Origin: Vibrio artabrorum
GTDB lineage: Bacteria; Pseudomonadota; Gammaproteobacteria; Enterobacterales; Vibrionaceae
DNA length: 64,000 bases
NCBI RefSeq assembly: GCF_024347295.1
Contig: NZ_AP025458.1
Coordinates: 2,790,001 to 2,854,000, forward strand
Direction of reading: 5' to 3'
Position 1 is the first letter of the stretch. Every line of letters starts with the position of its first letter. The notes under the pieces are model-generated. The model did not search any database. It saw only the letters and a program-made list of their open reading frames with translations, and was not told where the DNA came from. Made by a program: the position numbers and the translations under genes. Of this stretch, positions 1 to 8,519 are shown piece by piece.

Positions 1-70
1 TTTCTAGACTATTATCCTCATGCGATCTGGATTACCATGAGAGCAGAATCATCAACTATTGAATTGTCTT

Positions 71-610
71 GTGGCTAAGAAAGATTATGTAACGCGTGGT
101 CGTGGCACAAAAAAAACGACTAAAAAACAAGCTCCTCGCCGTAAACCTTGGCGCAGTGGCCTTTTAGCGATCCTCCTTGTCGGTGGTTTTGTTTATGGGC
201 TTTACTTACTGAGTAATGATCCTGAGCCGCCAGCACCGGTTCCAGTCGTAAGTAAACCAACACCGAAGCCAAAACCAACGAAAGTGATCCCGCCCCCTCC
301 TGAAGAGAAGTGGGACTACGTTGAAACATTGCCAAGCCGTGAGATTAAAGTACAAGCCAAAGAACAAACGGTCTCCAAGATCCCTTACGTCATGCAGTGT
401 GGGGCTTACAAAACCTCAGCACAAGCCGAAGCTCGTAAATTGGATATTGCCTTCCAAGGCCTCTCGAGTGAAATCCGTAAAAAAGAAGGGAGCAGTTGGT
501 ATCGTGTGGTTCTAGGACCATACAAGTTTAAGCGCGACGCAGAGCGAGCTCGTCATAAGCTGCAACGAGCAAAAATCGAACCTTGTGCAATTTGGAAGGA
601 TACCGATTAG
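71..610 (+). CDS. ftsN: Cell division protein FtsN (SPOR domain)
   Basis: Essential late divisome protein that activates septal peptidoglycan synthesis. The start is taken as GTG at 71, giving MAKKDYVTRGRGTKK, the usual FtsN opening; an upstream TTG at 59 would add four untypical residues. A short basic cytoplasmic tail is followed by one membrane helix (about residues 30-48, rich in L, G, V), a Pro/Lys-rich periplasmic linker (about 50-80) and a C-terminal SPOR domain (about 100-175, with the repeated PYVMQCGAY and YRVVLGPY strands) that binds denuded septal glycan. At about 179 residues it is shorter than the E. coli protein, whose linker is longer. It lies just before hslVU, the enterobacterial ftsN-hslVU order. 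Confident. Confidence 0.92.
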   Translation: MAKKDYVTRGRGTKKTTKKQAPRRKPWRSGLLAILLVGGFVYGLYLLSNDPEPPAPVPVVSKPTPKPKPTKVIPPPPEEKWDYVETLPSREIKVQAKEQTVSKIPYVMQCGAYKTSAQAEARKLDIAFQGLSSEIRKKEGSSWYRVVLGPYKFKRDAERARHKLQRAKIEPCAIWKDTD

Positions 611-657
611 CGACGACGGCAATAACGCCGTTACATCTGCCATCGCCATACAACACC

Positions 658-690
658 AAAAACCTCCTATTGTGGAGGTTTTCTTTTGTT
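658..690 (+). terminator. Rho-independent terminator after ftsN
   Basis: AACCTCC pairs with GGAGGTT across a 5-nt loop and is followed by TTCTTTTG. It separates ftsN from hslVU, so hslVU needs its own promoter. Confidence 0.8.
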
Positions 691-756
691 CCCCCGCTTT
701 AAACCCAATATCTTGACGACTTCCGTCGATAAGTTGCGCGACATCACTCGTGGTTC

Positions 757-785
757 CTTGAATTATCCAACTATCATCCTCATAT
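757..785 (+). promoter_or_regulatory. Candidate sigma32 heat-shock promoter of hslVU
   Basis: CTTGAA (757-762), then 15 nt, then CCTCATAT (778-785). The known sigma32 consensus is CTTGAAA, 11-16 nt, CCCCATNT; the -10 part matches 7 of 8. The predicted start of transcription is about 35 nt before the hslV start codon. hslVU is a heat-shock operon in E. coli, so position and function agree. Confidence 0.65.
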
Positions 786-827
786 ACTTTTCATACCCAA
801 AGATAAGAATATTAAGAGGCCCTACTC

Positions 828-1376
828 GTGACTACCATAGTATCTGTACGTCGTAATAATAAAGTCGTCATCGCGGGTGATGGACAAGTATCTCTAGGCA
901 ATACTGTAATGAAGGGCAATGCCCGTAAAGTACGTCGCCTATACAACAACAAAGTACTGGCAGGTTTCGCTGGCGGTACGGCTGATGCTTTCACGCTATT
1001 CGAAAAATTTGAAAGCAAACTGCAAATGCACCAAGGCCACCTAACCAAAGCTGCCGTTGAGCTAGCGAAGGATTGGCGTAGCGATCGCGCGCTCCGTAAA
1101 TTAGAAGCCTTGCTGGCGGTTGCGGATGAAACTGCGTCACTGATCATTACAGGTAACGGCGATGTTGTTCAGCCTGAAAATGACCTGATTGCGATCGGTT
1201 CGGGCGGCAACTTCGCTCAAGCTGCAGCGACTGCACTATTAGAAAATACAGATTTAGATGCGCGTGAAATCGCAGAAAAATCGCTGAATATTGCTGGCGA
1301 TATCTGTGTGTTCACCAACCATCACCACACTGTTGAAGAACTAGAAAGCACCGTTGAGCTGCCAAAGCCAGAGTAA
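828..1376 (+). CDS. hslV: ATP-dependent protease proteolytic subunit HslV (ClpQ)
   Basis: Proteolytic subunit of the cytoplasmic HslVU two-component protease, which degrades misfolded and regulatory proteins (such as SulA in E. coli). The start is GTG at 828 with AAGAGG about 8 nt upstream. After Met removal the N-terminal nucleophile is Thr2 of [19 protein letters not shown], the hallmark of proteasome-beta-like hydrolases. GSGG near residue 125 and the 182-residue length also fit the family. It lies 58 nt before hslU, and the two very probably form one operon under the sigma32-like promoter upstream. Confidence 0.97.
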   Translation: MTTIVSVRRNNKVVIAGDGQVSLGNTVMKGNARKVRRLYNNKVLAGFAGGTADAFTLFEKFESKLQMHQGHLTKAAVELAKDWRSDRALRKLEALLAVADETASLIITGNGDVVQPENDLIAIGSGGNFAQAAATALLENTDLDAREIAEKSLNIAGDICVFTNHHHTVEELESTVELPKPE

Positions 1377-1434
1377 CGAACGCTTCCATCAACAACCTTG
1401 TATTCAACCGTGATTAAAGAATTAAGGAAAAACC

Positions 1435-2775
1435 ATGTCTGAGATGACTCCTCGCGAAATTGTTCACGAACTCAATCGCCACATTATCGGCCAAGACAAC
1501 GCTAAGCGTTCCGTGGCTATCGCTCTGCGTAACCGCTGGCGTCGTATGCAGCTTGAAGAAAGCTTGCGTGTTGAAGTATCACCAAAGAACATCCTAATGA
1601 TTGGTCCAACGGGTGTTGGTAAAACTGAAATTGCTCGCCGTCTAGCGAAACTAGCCAACGCGCCTTTCATCAAGGTAGAGGCGACTAAGTTCACCGAAGT
1701 GGGTTATGTTGGTAAAGAAGTGGAAACCATCATCCGTGATCTAACGGACGTTGCCATCAAGATGACGCACCAACAAGCGATGGAAAAAGTACAGTACCGC
1801 GCGGAAGAACAAGCTGAAGAACGTATTCTAGATGCCCTTCTACCGCCAGCACGTGATGCTTGGGGTCAGAACGAGCAATCAACTGAAGACACCACTTCTT
1901 CCAACACTCGCCAGATTTTCCGTAAGAAACTGCGTGAAGGTAACCTCGACGATAAAGAGATTGAAGTTGATGTCGCTGCACCGCAAATGGGCATTGAAAT
2001 CATGTCACCTCCTGGCATGGAAGAGATGACGAACCAACTGCAAGGCATGTTCCAAAACCTAGCTGGCGACACCAAGAAAAAGCGCAAGATGAAAATCAAA
2101 GACGCATTCAAGGCACTGACAGAAGAAGAAGCTTCAAAGCTTGTCAATCAAGAAGAGTTAAAAGAGAGCGCAATCTTCAACGCTGAAAATAACGGCATCG
2201 TATTCATCGATGAGATCGACAAAATCTGTAAGCGTGGCGATAGCTCAGGCCCAGATGTCTCTCGTGAAGGCGTTCAACGTGACCTACTGCCTCTTATTGA
2301 AGGCAGTACAGTATCCACAAAGCACGGTATGGTGAAAACGGACCACATCTTGTTCATCACATCAGGCGCATTTCAAGTGGCTAAACCCTCTGATCTGATC
2401 CCTGAACTACAAGGTCGTCTGCCTATTCGTGTAGAACTTGAAGCCCTGTCAGCGAATGACTTTAAACGCATTCTGACTGAACCCAAAGCCTCTCTAACAG
2501 AGCAATACATTGCCCTAATGAAAACAGAAGATGTCAACATCGAGTTCACTGAAGATGGCATCAACCAAATTGCTGACGCAGCATGGCGCGTAAACGAAAC
2601 CACTGAAAACATTGGTGCTCGTCGTCTACACACAGTAATGGAGCGTCTGATGGATGAGATTTCATTCAACGCAACAGACAAAGCTGGCAGCAAACTCGTG
2701 ATTGATGAAGCTTACGTAACATCGAAACTTGGCGAATTCGTAGAAGACGAAGACCTAAGCCGCTTCATTCTGTAG
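1435..2775 (+). CDS. hslU: ATP-dependent protease ATPase subunit HslU (ClpY)
   Basis: AAA+ unfoldase that feeds substrates to HslV. Walker A is GPTGVGKT at residues 57-64 and Walker B is IVFIDEID at about 255-262. The insertion (I) domain, about 110-245, is charged and contains the long acidic/basic stretch typical of HslU, followed by the sensor regions and C-terminal helical domain. The C-terminus ends in LSRFIL, matching the conserved tail that docks into HslV. At 446 residues it has normal length. It is translated behind AAGGAAA at about 1424-1430. Confidence 0.98.
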   Translation: MSEMTPREIVHELNRHIIGQDNAKRSVAIALRNRWRRMQLEESLRVEVSPKNILMIGPTGVGKTEIARRLAKLANAPFIKVEATKFTEVGYVGKEVETIIRDLTDVAIKMTHQQAMEKVQYRAEEQAEERILDALLPPARDAWGQNEQSTEDTTSSNTRQIFRKKLREGNLDDKEIEVDVAAPQMGIEIMSPPGMEEMTNQLQGMFQNLAGDTKKKRKMKIKDAFKALTEEEASKLVNQEELKESAIFNAENNGIVFIDEIDKICKRGDSSGPDVSREGVQRDLLPLIEGSTVSTKHGMVKTDHILFITSGAFQVAKPSDLIPELQGRLPIRVELEALSANDFKRILTEPKASLTEQYIALMKTEDVNIEFTEDGINQIADAAWRVNETTENIGARRLHTVMERLMDEISFNATDKAGSKLVIDEAYVTSKLGEFVEDEDLSRFIL

Positions 2776-2837
2776 CACACGAAATACCAACTTAATTGCT
2801 CTATCTCAAAGAAAGAGCAGCTAATCGGTGAATTCAA

Positions 2838-2863
2838 GGCCCACTTTCGAGTGGGCTTTTTAT
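2838..2863 (+). terminator. Terminator after hslU
   Basis: GCCCAC pairs with GTGGGC across a 6-nt loop and is followed by TTTTTATT. It ends the hslVU transcript. Confidence 0.85.
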
Positions 2864-2931
2864 TACTCGAAAAATGGGCGTATACTCCAATCACAGCATG
2901 AAATGAATACTTACAAAGAAATTGACCTAAG

Positions 2932-3849
2932 ATGAAACAATCTCTACTGATTTGGCTTGATGCCGCACGACCGAAAACACTGCCTCTCGCACTTGTCTCT
3001 ATTCTTACAGGAAGTAGTTTAGCGTTCGCCAGCGATCAGTTTTCTTTATCAATAGCACTACTGGCCTTGTTAACCGCGACGCTATTACAGATATTATCGA
3101 ACCTAGCCAATGATTATGGTGATGCGGTTAAGGGGACAGACAACGACAAGCGCCTTGGGCCGACACGTGCGATGCAATCTGGCGTGGTGACCGCAAAAAC
3201 CATGAAGCAAGCAATCGTGATCAACATCGCCTTGACCATAATTGTAGGCCTAATCCTGATTTTCTATGCGTTAAACTCCATTGAAAGTATCTTATCTTTC
3301 ATCGCATTAGGCGTATTAGCGATCGTTGCCGCTATCGCTTACACCGTCGGCAATAGGCCTTATGGGTATATTGGACTTGGCGATCTATCTGTCTTTATTT
3401 TCTTTGGCTTATTAGGGGTTTCCGGCACGTATTTTTTATATACAGGCCATGTTGAACCCAGTCTGTTTTTACCCGCGCTCGGTTGTGGATTGATGGCCGT
3501 TGCAGTGCTCAATATCAACAACATGCGTGACATCGAAAACGACAGCGAGTGTGGTAAGCGTACGATGGCAGTTCGATTAGGCCAGCGCAAAGCCAAACAC
3601 TACCATTTCGCACTGCTTGGTTTTGCCCTTGTGTCTTTTGCTCTTTACCTACTGATTCAAGAAAAACCGATCTGGATTAGCCTACCGTTTTTACTCAGTG
3701 CGGTTATTGTCTACAAGCATGGTAAGGCTGTTTGGAAAACAGAGGAACCCGCACAGATCGCGCCAATGATGCCTGCTATTGTCAAATGCTCACTGGCCAC
3801 TAACCTATTGTTTGCAGGGGTTGTTGTAGCTCAAACTCTATTGAGTTAG
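2932..3849 (+). CDS. menA: 1,4-dihydroxy-2-naphthoate octaprenyltransferase MenA
   Basis: UbiA-superfamily membrane prenyltransferase that attaches the polyprenyl tail to dihydroxynaphthoate, making demethylmenaquinone for anaerobic respiration. The first Asp-rich active-site motif is NDYGDAVKGTDND at about residues 60-72 and the second is DIENDSECGKRT at about 200-211; together they coordinate Mg-pyrophosphate. ARPKTLPLA near the N-terminus is typical of MenA. About nine hydrophobic segments; 305 residues is the family length. It follows hslU as in enterobacteria but behind a terminator. Confidence 0.95.
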   Translation: MKQSLLIWLDAARPKTLPLALVSILTGSSLAFASDQFSLSIALLALLTATLLQILSNLANDYGDAVKGTDNDKRLGPTRAMQSGVVTAKTMKQAIVINIALTIIVGLILIFYALNSIESILSFIALGVLAIVAAIAYTVGNRPYGYIGLGDLSVFIFFGLLGVSGTYFLYTGHVEPSLFLPALGCGLMAVAVLNINNMRDIENDSECGKRTMAVRLGQRKAKHYHFALLGFALVSFALYLLIQEKPIWISLPFLLSAVIVYKHGKAVWKTEEPAQIAPMMPAIVKCSLATNLLFAGVVVAQTLLS

Positions 3850-3922
3850 TGGCGACTAATCATTGCAAAGGGATCCAACGCCGATATACTCAAAGTAAGC
3901 TCATTGTTCAAAAGGTACGCTA

Positions 3923-4438
3923 ATGGAATACAACACTTCAGCACTGTGCGACATCTATTTAGATCAAGTCGATGTCGTGGAGCCAATGTTCAGCAACTTC
4001 GGTGGACGAGCATCTTTCGCCGGGCAGATAACGACATTAAAGTGTTTTGAAGATAACGCTTTGATTCGCTCCGTATTAGAACAAGATGGCTTGGGACGAG
4101 TGCTGTTAATTGATGGCGGCGGCTCATTACGTAAAGCGCTGATCGATGCTGAGATTGCCCTACTTGCCGAAGACAATGAGTGGGAAGGTATTGTGGTTTA
4201 CGGCTGCGTTCGTGAAGTCGATGAGCTTGAAGACATGAACCTAGGTATCCAAGCCTTGGCTTCTATCCCTGTCGGTGCTGGACAAGAAAATATTGGCGAG
4301 GTTGACGTACCAGTCAACTTTGGCAGCGTAACCTTCTTACCTGAAGATTACCTCTACGCCGACAACACCGGCATCATTCTTTCGGCAGAGCCTTTAGATG
4401 TAGAACTTGATCTGGATGTTGAAGAAGAGATCGAGTAA
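3923..4438 (+). CDS. rraA: Ribonuclease E activity regulator RraA
   Basis: Small trimeric protein that binds the C-terminal scaffold of RNase E and restrains mRNA decay; the fold resembles a methyltransferase/aldolase-like scaffold without that activity. The sequence opens [19 protein letters not shown] and has the family core [25 protein letters not shown] and VVYGCVRE. At 171 residues it is slightly longer than the E. coli protein because of an acidic tail ([11 protein letters not shown]). An AAAGG site precedes the ATG. It follows menA closely, as in E. coli. Confidence 0.95.
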   Translation: MEYNTSALCDIYLDQVDVVEPMFSNFGGRASFAGQITTLKCFEDNALIRSVLEQDGLGRVLLIDGGGSLRKALIDAEIALLAEDNEWEGIVVYGCVREVDELEDMNLGIQALASIPVGAGQENIGEVDVPVNFGSVTFLPEDYLYADNTGIILSAEPLDVELDLDVEEEIE

Positions 4439-4478
4439 CTCACTCAATCAATCAATCACCAAGGACAAGAACACAAAC

Positions 4479-4513
4479 AAAAACGCCCGCTACTCAGTAG
4501 CGGGCGTTTTTGT
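4479..4513. terminator. Bidirectional terminator between rraA and zapB
   Basis: AAACGCCCGCTA pairs with TAGCGGGCGTTT, with an A-run on the left and a T-run on the right. The perfect 12-bp stem can end both the rightward rraA and leftward zapB transcripts. Confidence 0.9.
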
Positions 4514-4530
4514 TAAATCCGAAGAGCCAA

Positions 4531-4773
4531 TTACTCTACGTCATCCATTTTACCAAGAAGGTTACGGATACGATCTTGCCATGCCGAGTGCTCTTCCTGC
4601 ATTTGCTGAGTTTTTTGCTCTAGCTCGTAACGGCTTGCTTTAAGCTCACCGGCTTCTGTTGCTAGTGCTTGTTTCTCTTCTTTAAGCTCTTCGACTTCCA
4701 TTTGAAGAAGTGCAATAGTATCTACTGCTGTTTGAATTTTTGCTTCTAGCTGCTCTAGTACTTCAAAAGACAT
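4531..4773 (-). CDS. zapB: Cell division protein ZapB
   Basis: Small coiled-coil Z-ring-associated protein that links FtsZ/ZapA to the nucleoid terminus protein MatP. The 80-residue protein is almost entirely heptad-patterned helix: MSFEVLEQLEAKIQTAVDTI followed by a run rich in E, K, L and Q, as expected for a ZapB antiparallel coiled coil. It lies convergent to rraA and divergent from glpX. Two division genes (ftsN, zapB) flank this first 5 kb. Confidence 0.93.
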   Translation of the reverse strand: MSFEVLEQLEAKIQTAVDTIALLQMEVEELKEEKQALATEAGELKASRYELEQKTQQMQEEHSAWQDRIRNLLGKMDDVE

Positions 4774-5101
4774 TCTGGCCTACCTTTAAGTTATCCGTTT
4801 GATGGTGGAAGTTCACTCCACTTATTCCCCATTCTACTCAGCAGCGCAAGGATAAACACTTAATATATTCGATATTTTGCACTATTCGATGAAAAAAACA
4901 GCGTATTTTACCGAATATTGACGTGGGCTATCACCGACACAACGACAGGCTGAGTATTTTGAAGCTAATTCACGGTTTTCCAATACAAATTGATCAAGAG
5001 CAATCCTCAAAAAACAAAAAGGCAAACGTTTACTTTTGGATATGGTAAAATTCGCCGCGAGATTTCTATCCCCCCCTCTTTTTTTTAATTTTGGAGCCCG
5101 C
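4774..5101. promoter_or_regulatory. zapB/glpX divergent intergenic region
   Basis: A 328-nt divergent spacer. It holds the PurR-like box described separately (5020-5035), a C-run and T-run at about 5070-5087, and GGAG at 5093-5096, the glpX ribosome binding site. No convincing sigma70 promoter could be fixed by eye. Confidence 0.5.
5020..5035 (+). promoter_or_regulatory. PurR-like operator upstream of glpX
   Basis: AGGCAAACGTTTACTT matches every fixed position of the consensus ANGCAANCGNTTNCNT and 13 of 16 of the ideal ACGCAAACGTTTGCGT. It lies about 67-82 nt before the glpX start codon. LacI-family sites look alike, so Cra/FruR remains an alternative, although its TGAAWC half-site fits less well. 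Confidence 0.6.
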
Positions 5102-6109
5102 ATGAAACGCGATTTAGCAATGTCATTCTCTCGTGTCACAGAAGGTGCCGCATTAGCTGGTTATAAGTGGCTTGGCCGTGGTGATAAAAACGCTGCCGAT
5201 GGCGCTGCTGTAGAAGTCATGCGTAGCCTACTTAACAAAACCGAAATCAGCGGTGAGATTGTTATTGGCGAAGGTGAAATCGATGACGCCCCTATGCTGT
5301 ACATCGGCGAGAATGTCGGTATTGGTGGTGATGCAGTCGATATCGCCGTTGACCCAATTGAAGGAACACGCATGACAGCAATGGGCCAATCGAATGCATT
5401 GGCTGTATTAGCGGCTGGTGAAAAAGGTAGCTTCCTTAAAGCGCCTGACATGTACATGGAAAAACTGGTGGTTGGCCCTGGCGCAAAAGGGGCGATTGAC
5501 CTAGAACTGCCACTCACAAAAAACCTAGAAAACATCGCCAAAGCTTTGGGGAAAACACTTGATACACTGGTTGTAACAACACTTGCTAAGCCACGTCATG
5601 CTCAAGTGATTGCTGACATGCAAGCGATGGGCGTACGTGTATTCGCAGTGCCAGACGGTGATGTTGCCGCTTCAATCCTAACCTGCATGCCAGACAGCGA
5701 AGTGGATGTCATGTACTGCATCGGCGGCGCACCTGAAGGGGTAGTTTCTGCGGCTGTGATTCGCGCACTCGACGGCGACATGCACGCCCGCCTTCTTCCT
5801 CGCCATGAAGTAAAAGGCGATACAGAAGATAACCGTAAACACGGTGAGCTTGAACTCGAGCGTTGTGCTGAAATGGGCGTAACGGCGGGTATTGTGTTGA
5901 AGATGGAAGACATGGCTCGTAGCGATAACGTTGTATTCTCGGCAACAGGCATCACCAAAGGTGACTTGCTAGAAGGCATTACTCGTCAAGGCAATATTGC
6001 AACGACTGAAACGCTACTTATCCGTGGTCGCTGTCGTACCATTCGTCGCATCAAGTCTATCCACTACCTAGAGCGTAAAGATCCTGAAGTTGTAGGCCAC
6101 ATCCTGTAA
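5102..6109 (+). CDS. glpX: Class II fructose-1,6-bisphosphatase GlpX
   Basis: Hydrolyses fructose 1,6-bisphosphate in gluconeogenesis (cytoplasmic, Mn/Mg-dependent). The start is ATG at 5102 (MKRDLAMSFSRVTEGAAL) behind GGAG, not the in-frame ATG at 5036, which would add 22 residues absent from the family. Metal and phosphate motifs are GEGEIDDAPM at 56-65 and DPIEGTR at 84-90; GGAPEGVV lies near the middle. At 335 residues it matches E. coli GlpX length. Unlike E. coli, it is not in a glpFK operon here but alone, divergent from zapB and with its own terminator. Confidence 0.96.
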   Translation: MKRDLAMSFSRVTEGAALAGYKWLGRGDKNAADGAAVEVMRSLLNKTEISGEIVIGEGEIDDAPMLYIGENVGIGGDAVDIAVDPIEGTRMTAMGQSNALAVLAAGEKGSFLKAPDMYMEKLVVGPGAKGAIDLELPLTKNLENIAKALGKTLDTLVVTTLAKPRHAQVIADMQAMGVRVFAVPDGDVAASILTCMPDSEVDVMYCIGGAPEGVVSAAVIRALDGDMHARLLPRHEVKGDTEDNRKHGELELERCAEMGVTAGIVLKMEDMARSDNVVFSATGITKGDLLEGITRQGNIATTETLLIRGRCRTIRRIKSIHYLERKDPEVVGHIL

Positions 6110-6136
6110 ACCTATACTAGATTCAACAGAATACGC

Positions 6137-6169
6137 AAAGGCTGATACTTGGTATCAGCCTTTTGTTTT
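6137..6169 (+). terminator. Terminator after glpX
   Basis: AAAGGCTGATAC pairs with GTATCAGCCTTT across a 3-nt loop and is followed by TTTTGTTTT. Confidence 0.88.
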
Positions 6170-6234
6170 ATGACCCTAAAAGCATCGCACCATTCACTGT
6201 CGATGCCGTAAGCGGAGTTAACATAGTAAATAGT

Positions 6235-6270
6235 TTGCTTTATAAACACCTTACCCCATAATAGTAAGGT
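6235..6270 (+). promoter_or_regulatory. Promoter with overlapping dyad upstream of the SufR-like gene
   Basis: TTGCTT (6235-6240), 16 nt, CATAAT (6257-6262) forms a plausible sigma70 promoter. The inverted repeat ACCTTAC (6248-6254) and GTAAGGT (6264-6270) brackets the -10. A related AAGGTAGGG lies just downstream. The layout fits autorepression by the adjacent regulator, but that is inference. Confidence 0.45.
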
Positions 6271-6288
6271 TCATAAGGTAGGGATAAT

Positions 6289-6909
6289 ATGAAAACAAGC
6301 GACAAAATCTTACAAACCATTAAACGTAAAGGCGCGGTAACCGCAAAGCAACTGTCAGAAGAATTTGGCATAACTACAATGGGAGCTAGGCAGCACCTAC
6401 AAAGTTTGGAAGATGACGGTATTCTTGCGTTTCATGACGTCAAAGTAAAAGTAGGTCGCCCAACTCGCCATTGGTCACTGACTCAGCAAGGTAATAGCCT
6501 GTTTTCAGACCGACATGGCGTCCTCACCATTCAAGTGATTGATGCTGTAGAAAGCCTATTCGGTAAAGAAGGCTTGGCTAAAGTGACCGCTGAGCGTGAA
6601 CAACATACGTTCAAGCAGTATCAAACCGCCCTATCTGGCTGTAATAATCTGTACAGTAAGCTTGAAAAACTCACTCAGCTTCGCGAAGAAGAAGGTTACA
6701 TGGCAGAGCTTCAAGCACATGACGATCATTACATCTTGATTGAAAACCACTGCCCTATCTGTAAAGCGGCAACTCGTTGTCCTAGCTTATGCCAGTCAGA
6801 ACTCAATGTTTTTCAAAAATTGCTCGTAGGCGAGTGTCATGTAAGTCGCACTGAACATATTATTGCTGGAGAGAGACGCTGTACCTATACTTTAACGCCA
6901 GTCCTCTAA
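6289..6909 (+). CDS. Winged-helix regulator with Cys cluster, SufR-like (COG2345)
   Basis: Predicted DNA-binding regulator of 206 residues. Residues about 1-75 form a DeoR/ArsR-type winged helix (ILQTIKRKGAVTAKQLSEEF, then a recognition helix around GARQHLQSLEDDG). The C-terminal part carries NHCPICKAATRCPSLCQSEL and, 30-odd residues on, ERRCTYTL, a Cys arrangement like that of the Fe-S-sensing SufR repressors of this family. Cluster binding is therefore plausible but unproven. No suf genes lie nearby, so its targets are unknown. A dyad over its promoter suggests self-regulation. The following DUF3135 gene could be co-transcribed. Confidence 0.7.
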   Translation: MKTSDKILQTIKRKGAVTAKQLSEEFGITTMGARQHLQSLEDDGILAFHDVKVKVGRPTRHWSLTQQGNSLFSDRHGVLTIQVIDAVESLFGKEGLAKVTAEREQHTFKQYQTALSGCNNLYSKLEKLTQLREEEGYMAELQAHDDHYILIENHCPICKAATRCPSLCQSELNVFQKLLVGECHVSRTEHIIAGERRCTYTLTPVL

Positions 6910-7021
6910 CCGTACATTATTCAACGTGTCTCAAAATTAAGAAAACGCAAAGCGTTCAACATTCACACCACTTTCTCTCTTAAGCTTAAACAATACAACA
7001 CAGATTTAAGCGAAGGGAAGA

Positions 7022-7372
7022 ATGATGCGACCTCCCCACCCAGATCAAAAACTGCCTCCTTTTGATGAACTCGTCCAACTCGCAAAAAGCAACCCGACTG
7101 CGTTCAATCAATTCAAACACAAGATGTGTGAACAAATGATTTGCTCAGCATCAGAGACCATGCAAGACAGGCTTCGCGCTCAACAAAGTCATATCGATTT
7201 AGTGGTTAGCCGTTGTAAAAACCCACACCACACCAATGTCGTGCTCATGCAAGAGTTGCGCTGTCAGGTCTGTAAATTCCAAGCGGCTCTCAAAGGTCAT
7301 TGCGGTTTTAAAGAACCTGAACCTAAAAATGTGGTGCCTTTTAAGCCGAATACCGAACCCAAAATGTACTAA
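7022..7372 (+). CDS. DUF3135-family small protein
   Basis: Hypothetical cytoplasmic protein of 116 residues with no signal peptide or membrane segment. It opens MMRPPHPDQKLPPFDELVQL and contains conserved-looking Cys positions (MCEQMIC, SRCKNPHH, RCQVCKF) that could bind a metal. The length and motif order resemble DUF3135 proteins of Vibrionaceae and Shewanella; this is recognition from memory. ATG at 7022 is preceded by GAAGGGAAG. It lies 112 nt after the SufR-like regulator on the same strand, so the two may be functionally linked, but nothing shows how. Confidence 0.6.
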   Translation: MMRPPHPDQKLPPFDELVQLAKSNPTAFNQFKHKMCEQMICSASETMQDRLRAQQSHIDLVVSRCKNPHHTNVVLMQELRCQVCKFQAALKGHCGFKEPEPKNVVPFKPNTEPKMY

Positions 7373-7400
7373 AAGTCGAAATAAGTTAAAAACAAAAACG

Positions 7401-7435
7401 CCTTAAAAGAAAAGGGAGACAATGCTCCCTTTTCA
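7401..7435 (-). terminator. Terminator of the DUF805 gene
   Basis: On the minus strand AAAAGGGAG pairs with CTCCCTTTT and is followed by CTTTT. It lies between two convergent genes and is stronger in the minus direction. Confidence 0.65.
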
Positions 7436-7454
7436 CTTATCTACCATTCCGCTT

Positions 7455-7877
7455 TTAAACGGGAGCCTCACCGTAATTATTGCGGCCCTCTGTGCCTTTC
7501 AACAAGCCACACTCAATCAAAATCCATAAGCCACACACGAGTGCCGCAACCGTCGCTACCATATTCATTGGCGATACCGAGTCGGTTGTGGTCGCAGCCA
7601 TTGGCGAAGCTAAACGACCCAGTACTAGAGGCACATTCAACAGCAACCAGTAGTTTGACTTATTGCGATCATGCCAACGCTTAGCGGTCACGGCAAGGTC
7701 TGGGACCGCAAGCAAGATTAAGAAGGTTGGTAGTAGGATATAAGAATAAGCTGGGAACAAAACAGAAATACCGGAAGCAAAGCCAGTGATCGCTATGTAA
7801 TAGAAAATATTCCAAATCCAATAAGTCTTACGACCAATTCTCCCTCTGAAAGAGAGCAGTAAATCTTTCATCGACAT
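7455..7877 (-). CDS. DUF805-family inner-membrane protein
   Basis: 140-residue integral membrane protein. It opens MSMKDLLLSFRGRIGRKTYW, the characteristic DUF805 entry, and has the family signature AVTAKRWHDRNKSNYW at about residues 63-78 between hydrophobic segments (about 22-60, 78-95 and 105-128). DUF805 proteins include E. coli YhaH and YhaI; their role is unknown. The second ATG (7871) is an equally possible start. It lies downstream of the CHMI-type gene on the same strand. Confidence 0.78.
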   Translation of the reverse strand: MSMKDLLLSFRGRIGRKTYWIWNIFYYIAITGFASGISVLFPAYSYILLPTFLILLAVPDLAVTAKRWHDRNKSNYWLLLNVPLVLGRLASPMAATTTDSVSPMNMVATVAALVCGLWILIECGLLKGTEGRNNYGEAPV

Positions 7878-7922
7878 CTTAAATACTCAAATTTGTACGC
7901 CGCTAAAAGTCAGCAGCAATGG

Positions 7923-8270
7923 TTAGTTGATTACTTTTTGAAAGCACGCTTTGTCCATATCACGAATGTTCACCGTTAAACTTCTCACATGGCTAGCTTG
8001 CTCTTGTAAGGTTATCATCAATGCACGTGACAATTCTCGCTTTTGCTCTTCCGTTCGTCCCGAAAGTAGCTCAAAGCTGATATGAATAAAGTCTACACTA
8101 TCTTCCTCCTCACCGACCAACCAATTATGACAACGCAATGAACGCGACTTAATCGATGGGATATCAAACAAGCCACAAGTGAGTGCAACTTGATGGAGGT
8201 CTTCCAGTAAACCTTGAATATTCACTCGCTCATCCACTGAGTTGGAGTACTCCAGAACTAAATTCGGCAT
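7923..8270 (-). CDS. 5-carboxymethyl-2-hydroxymuconate delta-isomerase family protein
   Basis: 115-residue tautomerase-superfamily protein. After Met removal it starts with Pro (MPNLVLEYSNSVDE); Pro1 is the catalytic base in this superfamily. The CHMI signature is visible in LRCHNWLVGEE and in HISFELLSGRTEEQKRELS at about residues 62-80. In E. coli C the enzyme (HpaF) acts in homoprotocatechuate breakdown, but no hpa genes lie nearby, so the substrate here is uncertain. The preceding 5' region is shared with tpiA on the other strand. Confidence 0.82.
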   Translation of the reverse strand: MPNLVLEYSNSVDERVNIQGLLEDLHQVALTCGLFDIPSIKSRSLRCHNWLVGEEEDSVDFIHISFELLSGRTEEQKRELSRALMITLQEQASHVRSLTVNIRDMDKACFQKVIN

Positions 8271-8519
8271 GGTTACTTCCTGTTATTAATGCAATCGTTT
8301 GTCCCTTAATAGCAACTAACGATGAAAAATCCGAGAAGTTCGCTATTATTCTGTCTGTCGGATCACTGATATATGCTCAAAATCTACTCTGACCAATGAG
8401 TAAGATCCAAGAAAGTCATGACCACAGTCATGATCTGTTGGTATTAATCTGTTATATTATTTCGTAATAAAGTTTACTTTTTTACATTCGATTTATTTAA
8501 ATACTTTGGAGATATCCTT

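Noticed and set aside
812..2693. Minus-strand frames over hslV and hslU
   Set aside because: Shadows in Ser/Arg-rich antisense frames; the plus-strand genes explain the region fully.
5036..5101. 22-codon upstream extension of glpX
   Set aside because: The ATG at 5036 touches the PurR-like box and runs through C- and T-tracts; ATG 5102 has GGAG and the family N-terminus.
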